Assembly: GCA_027382625.1 (NCBI GenBank)
Contig: JAJKFJ010020891.1
Coordinates: 62,001 to 126,000 of the forward strand
Source of the DNA: Tetmemena sp. SeJ-2015
Lineage: Eukaryota; Ciliophora; Spirotrichea; Sporadotrichida; Oxytrichidae
Length of the DNA: 64,000 nt
Direction: 5' to 3'
The notes below the pieces were generated by a model. It was not told the DNA's origin. It did not search any database and was given only the letters and a program-made list of their open reading frames with translations. This document shows, in pieces, positions 60,037 through 64,000 of the stretch (positions are counted from its first letter, which is position 1; each line of letters begins with the position of its first letter). A program made the position numbers and the translations under genes.

Positions 60037-60425
60037 ATGATAGTATTTGCTATTTTTGAGGCACTAAAAGACCACATCATCAACTGGTTCAGAATGAGAA
60101 CTTTCGTAAGGGAGCAGCAAATTCATGACTAGCAACGGCAGCGAAAGAAAGACGATGGAGATTAACCAGAAGAGATAACAGAAAATAATGCAAAGTAAGA
60201 GAGCAAATAATCCTAAGACAATGGCAATCAGCAAAATAGCTTAAACTCTACTGAAATAACAACTTAAGCCGACTGATAAATAAAGGAAGCCTAAGTCAGC
60301 AATTCTATCAATTAAACTAGAGAAATTATTGAATATGAAGAGCACAGATCACTCTGGAATGTGAGAGTTGTATTATGAACTTGAGTGATAAGTAGCATAG
60401 AAATCGAGAGAGCTATGCTTCTTGA
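60037..60425 (+). CDS. Small unidentified protein with IESs
   Basis: ATG 60037 starts 'MIVFAIFEALKDHIINWF', a hydrophobic helix that could be a membrane or signal anchor, then a Gln/Lys/Asp-rich stretch. An in-frame TGA at 60272 lies inside a 21-nt segment flanked by AAGCC (60266-60291); removal keeps the frame ('ITTQAQVSNSINQ'). A second candidate of 20 nt between GAA repeats near 60335-60355 leads to 'CESCIMNLSDKQHRN' with a CxxC pair and the TGA at 60423-60425. Function unknown. Confidence 0.55.
60266..60291 (+). other. IES, pointer AAGCC, containing the TGA
   Basis: AAGCC at 60266-60270 and 60287-60291, 21 nt apart. The excised segment holds the only TGA of the frame; its length is a multiple of three. 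Confidence 0.75.
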
Positions 60426-60584
60426 TGGTATGTTCATTTCTAGAACTCTCAATCATCCAAGAGTGTGCGCTCGAATGAAATACTCTTTTTTCATAATTTA
60501 TTAATTCTATTGCTAGTATCAGTTGTTTATTATAAGAAACTCTTGAGTTTTTTTGTAATTATAATTAAGGCGAAGAGAAACAAA

Positions 60585-62166
60585 ATGTTTGATAGCATCA
60601 AAGAAATGGCTTACTCTGCGTAAGTATTCATAAAACTCTAAAAAATCGAACTTTTATGATGAATCAAATTTTAAAGCAGGGAATAAGACTCATCCTTTTA
60701 TAATGATTGCATCCGTTGAATTTCTTTCACGAATTGCTTTTAAGATGAGATTATAGAAAGGAGAAAGTAAAAGATACTGTTGGAACCTACACCTCCAAAT
60801 CAGAAATAGATAAGATTCTTATCGAGGCCACCGCTAATGAGAATTGGAACATCGCAAATTCAAAACTCTAAGTCTTGGCTGATGCTTGCAATCAACAGTA
60901 AGATTAATTAGTCAGAGCTTCATAATCTAAACTTTTATCTTATAGTGGGGAATGTGTCAAGATACTCGATCATCTAAAGGCAAAACTAGACTCACCAGTC
61001 TTCGAATGGAGGAGAATCCTTAAAGTAAGAAATATTTCTTAAAGGCCGCATAAACTAACTTTTCTCATTTAGTCTTTGAACGCGCTCGATTATTTACTCA
61101 AGAACGGGCCTCCGAGGATTCAAAATGATCTAAAATACGATCAGTTCAAAATCAATTCTCTTCAGAGCTTTTAGCATTACGAAGAGGGGGCAGATAAAGG
61201 GCTCAGCATAAGAACTAAAAGTGGATAAATTAGTGAGCTGATAAGCAATCAAACTAAATACGATGAGGAAAGAGAGACAGCAAGATAAACTCTCAACTTA
61301 GGTTTTCAAATTATTGTAATCTATATTCAAGGTTTAGTATAGAGAAAAATTTTATTCAAAACCTGGAGGAATGGGAGGTGATTCTTACTCTCAATCATGT
61401 AAATTCATAAAATTATTAACCAATATATAGCATCATCACAAGGAGGCTCAGCTTATAGCAACTCAGGTTATGGAGGTTATGCTCCAAAGCAAAATGACCA
61501 TGGGACTCTTACTTATGTGAAGGAAAGTGTAGGAGGAATTGTATCAGGTGCTTCTTCTGTAGTGTCTTCGGGACTCAATTATCTTGGATACATAATTTTC
61601 ATTACTTTACAAGAATGATGGGCACAGTAAGGGGATTAAACCCTCTGGAAGTTCAATGATGGGCTTTGGAAGTGACTCGTACAGCGGAGCAGGTGGATAT
61701 TCAGGCGGGTACTCAGGGTCTTAGTCGACTCCTTACGACCCTCCCATTTCAAGCTCTGACAGTTTAGCCAAAGGAAGCGATAAGAAATGGGGCTATTAAA
61801 TTTATTTGCTCTGTAGCTGGGAATGGAGGAGAGCCAGCACCTAAGGCGATGTGGGGTTAGACTAGTAAATATGATGAATGGAAGCCTAAGTCTTCTTTGG
61901 CTAGTCAAGAATAGACCGACACAAAAGAGAAGAGTGGCGACATAAAAAAGAAGAAGAGCAAGAGGAAGCACAAGAAGAGAGAAAGGTCCTCCTCATCTTC
62001 ATCTTCCTCTGATGCTTCAGAAACCCAAAGCAAAACCAAAACTTAGAAGAATGAACAGAAGTAAGAGATCAATCTAATTGAACTTGATGCGCAGCCATAG
62101 AAAGCTAATCCAAGTACCAATGCTTAAGTTCATATTTAAATATTCAATAAGATATTAAGATAATGA
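60585..62166 (+). CDS. ENTH-domain (epsin-like) trafficking protein
   Basis: ATG 60585 starts 'MFDSIKEMAYSAKEKVKDTV'. 'EIDKILIEATANENWNIA', 'ILKSLNALDYLLKNGPPRI' and 'GADKGLSIRTKSGQISELI' match the ENTH domain, which binds phosphoinositides in clathrin-coat assembly. A Gly/Ser/Tyr-rich linker, then a Lys/Ser-rich tail ('DIKKKKSKRKHKKRERSS') follow. Introns: 60620-60756, 60898-60945, 61025-61072, 61399-61430, all GT-AG. IESs with pointers TACA (61589-61611) and GCT (61792-61810) restore the tail. A further small frame adjustment is needed near 61330-61360. Stop 62164-62166. Confidence 0.85.
61589..61611 (+). other. IES in ENTH gene, pointer TACA
   Basis: TACA at 61589-61592 and 61608-61611, 19 nt apart. 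Excision joins 'SSGLNYLGY' to 'KNDGHSKGIKPSG' and removes a frame that ends in TGA at 61616. Confidence 0.7.
61792..61810 (+). other. IES in ENTH gene, pointer GCT
   Basis: GCT at 61792-61794 and 61808-61810, 16 nt apart. Excision gives 'KKWGSVAGNGGEPAPK' and opens the Lys/Ser-rich tail. Confidence 0.7.
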
Positions 62167-62198
62167 TAATAATTTAATAAAGAATTTACTCCTATCAA

Positions 62199-64000
62199 AT
62201 GGGAAAGACTTATAATATTTTAGAAAACTTAAGCAGTGCATTTACTAAGACCAAGGTCATTATCAAATCTAATAAGTCATGCTAATAAGAGTCTCTTAAC
62301 TCAAAGGAAAGTTTAATTAATCCCAAAAAGGATTAACTTAAGAAAAAGAAGAAGTTGAAGAAAAAAGATAAAATAGTGTCTAATAATTAATAGAAAATAT
62401 ATAAATCCAAAAATGATATAAGCAAAATGAAGGGATTCATACCTCTTTTAAAGAATATGAACATAACTGGACTTATTCTTTCATATTTAAAAAAGACTCA
62501 TCTATTGAAGACTGTTTCAAAACTTTCAACCTCTGCAAGAAATTGTGCTCTCTGTTCTATGGTGTGGTAAGATCTAGTCATAGATAAGAATATAACTCAT
62601 CTGATACCCAACACTAAAATATTCAATTGAATCTTAGAAAAATACCTTCAAGATTTTGAGATGATCAGAATCGTAGACATGCGAGATGTGATTATCAAGA
62701 AATTCGATAAGATTCATGCTAAATTATTTGGCGAGTTTATTGGTAAAAAATGCACAAACGTTCTTGAATTTTACCACCCTCTATGGCTTCCTCAAAAAGA
62801 GACAGTTAAATACCTGGAGATGATGAAATTTGAAAGAATAAAAGTGCTAGGCCTTCCAAAGATTTACTGTAGCGCCTCTGGAGCAGATTTTCTTAAGAGC
62901 TTGCCATTTACATACCCAACTCTCGAAAAGATATACCTTCGAATCGATGAGAATGTAGAATTTATTCCTTTCGACAGCATATTTTCAAATTCTTAAAATC
63001 TGACTCAGCTTTAAATTGATTTTGACCTTCCCTGAACTTTACTTGAGTCTGGCTCAGAGTCTAGATTGCCAACTCCACATGATAAAAGACTAATAACTCA
63101 AATTACTTACTTCAAACTGACTCACCTAACTTTGAAGCTTAATTGTGAGCCCCTCTTTTTCTGTTGGATTGATCTCTACTTGCTATTCATAGAAGCAGTA
63201 AACTTAGAGCATTTGGAAATAAAACGAAGCATGAAATTTAGGACTGTAGCAGGAAAAAGATTTGGTAAACTCTCGGACTCCCACTATTATCCCGTAGGAC
63301 TGAAAGGAAGAATAAAAATGACTAGACTTAGAACCCTGAGTATCAAGAACTACTTCAGCATGTACATGATCATAGATTTAATTGCTCTAAATAAGGACCT
63401 TAAGAGTATTTAATTGAAGAGAAAGAGTTTCAAGGGCGATCTTCACTTGACTAGGACTTTGTTTTTAGAATCTTTAGACGTCAGAGTTGATTAGAAATCT
63501 TCAGTTACATTTGGCGAGAACCTCAGCTTAAATAAAATCAGGGCTAACTGCCGCCTTGAGTTCAATCAAGAACTTCCGTAGCTTGAAAGAATTGATTTCC
63601 TTGAAGGTTACAGGCCATCAGGCACTGAGTGTAAAATGATTTCATATTACTCGCCTAAGATAGTAAGCATATCATGCTTTAGACAATAAAATTTTGAAGA
63701 TAATGATCCAACGCCCAACTCTTTTAATTAAAATTTTTTGGTAAGTGATAAAGAGTGGGCGCTAGTTCATGAGTTAGGGTGGACTGAGTAGGCTCATCAT
63801 TTATCTAATTTATCAAACATCAAGTCCTTTGAGTTCTTCGGCTATTCAAAGGATTATCTTAAGATAGGTCAAAATGCTTAAGATTTGAAGATGACTAAGA
63901 TTAAGGGATTAGAAATTCTAGATCTGTAAAATTCCTTAAATTTGAAGAACATTCACCTTTAAGGGTAGTATCTAGGGAGATACCTGATTAAACCAGCTTT
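62199..64000 (+). CDS. F-box-like/LRR protein, truncated by window end
   Basis: ATG 62199 opens a Lys-rich leader, then an F-box-like helix set ('ITGLILSYLKKTHLLKTV', 'NCALCSMVWQDLVID'), and LRR-like repeats to the window edge ('LTHLTLKLNCEPLFFC', 'EAVNLEHLEIKRSMKF', 'KIKGLEILDLQNSLNLKNI'). The 600-codon frame has only two TGAs. Each lies in a short segment with direct repeats in matching phase: TC (62623-62633, 9 nt) and CTT (63027-63044, 15 nt), both multiples of three. F-box/LRR proteins select substrates for SCF ubiquitin ligases. It may be an intact relative of the decayed arrays upstream. Confidence 0.65.
62623..62633 (+). other. Candidate 9-nt IES in F-box/LRR gene, pointer TC
   Basis: TC at 62623-62624 and 62632-62633, 9 nt apart, in phase. 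Removal deletes the TGA after 'TKIFN' and gives 'NTKIFLEKYLQDF'. A 2-nt repeat is weak evidence on its own. Confidence 0.4.
63027..63044 (+). other. IES in F-box/LRR gene, pointer CTT
   Basis: CTT at 63027-63029 and 63042-63044, 15 nt apart, in phase. Excision removes the TGA at 63033-63035 and joins 'LTQLQIDFDL' to 'ESGSESRLPTPHD'. Confidence 0.6.

Noticed and set aside
61636..61971. 111-codon minus-strand frame
   Set aside because: Antisense to the Gly/Ser-rich linker and Lys-rich tail of the ENTH gene.

Overview
This window is AT-rich protist DNA that reads with the ciliate code: TAA and TAG encode glutamine and TGA is the only stop. The clearest case is the gene at 53866-54927, which stays open for 354 codons and uses about 30 TAA/TAG codons as Gln. 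Canonical GT-AG introns of 32-50 nt are common. Many coding regions are also broken by short AT-rich segments that lack splice signals and are flanked by identical 2-8 nt direct repeats. Removing one repeat plus the segment restores frame and conserved protein motifs (Hsp60, SR-protein kinase, delta-tubulin, a TMEM87/GPR107-like protein, an ENTH protein). This is how internally eliminated sequences (IESs) with pointers look, so I read the window as germline (micronuclear) DNA of a spirotrich/hypotrich-like ciliate, not somatic nanochromosomes. The species cannot be named from sequence alone.

1-40 kb is repeat-rich and gene-poor. It holds a direct-orientation array of a dozen or more diverged copies of a roughly 460-codon LRR-like family, nearly all carrying in-frame TGA or frameshifts, plus a second related family (about 31-40 kb). 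These are interrupted by mobile DNA: a 669-bp element with 22-bp terminal inverted repeats (4863-5531), six copies of a roughly 330-420 bp MITE-like repeat, a relic of a Tc1/mariner-type (possibly TBE-like) transposase (35.5-36.1 kb) and a near-perfect 0.8-kb palindrome (26115-26919). A GC-rich structured RNA candidate lies at 2608-2743, next to an unidentified minus-strand gene.

40-62 kb is dense in ordinary conserved genes: a TPR/J-like protein, a PHD-finger protein, an RNA ligase/kinase-like protein, an unidentified two-intron gene, delta-tubulin, a TMEM87/GPR107-like membrane protein, type I chaperonin Hsp60, an N/Q/Y-rich coiled-coil protein, an SRPK kinase, a SAR1-type GTPase and an ENTH/epsin-like protein. 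Several fit secretory and ciliary biology (SAR1, ENTH, TMEM87-like, delta-tubulin), but each has its own start and stop and nothing suggests co-transcription. A GC-rich 0.93-kb fold-back element with tRNA-like A and B boxes sits at 58107-59033. The window ends inside an F-box-like/LRR gene (62199 onward) whose two in-frame TGAs both fall inside candidate IESs.
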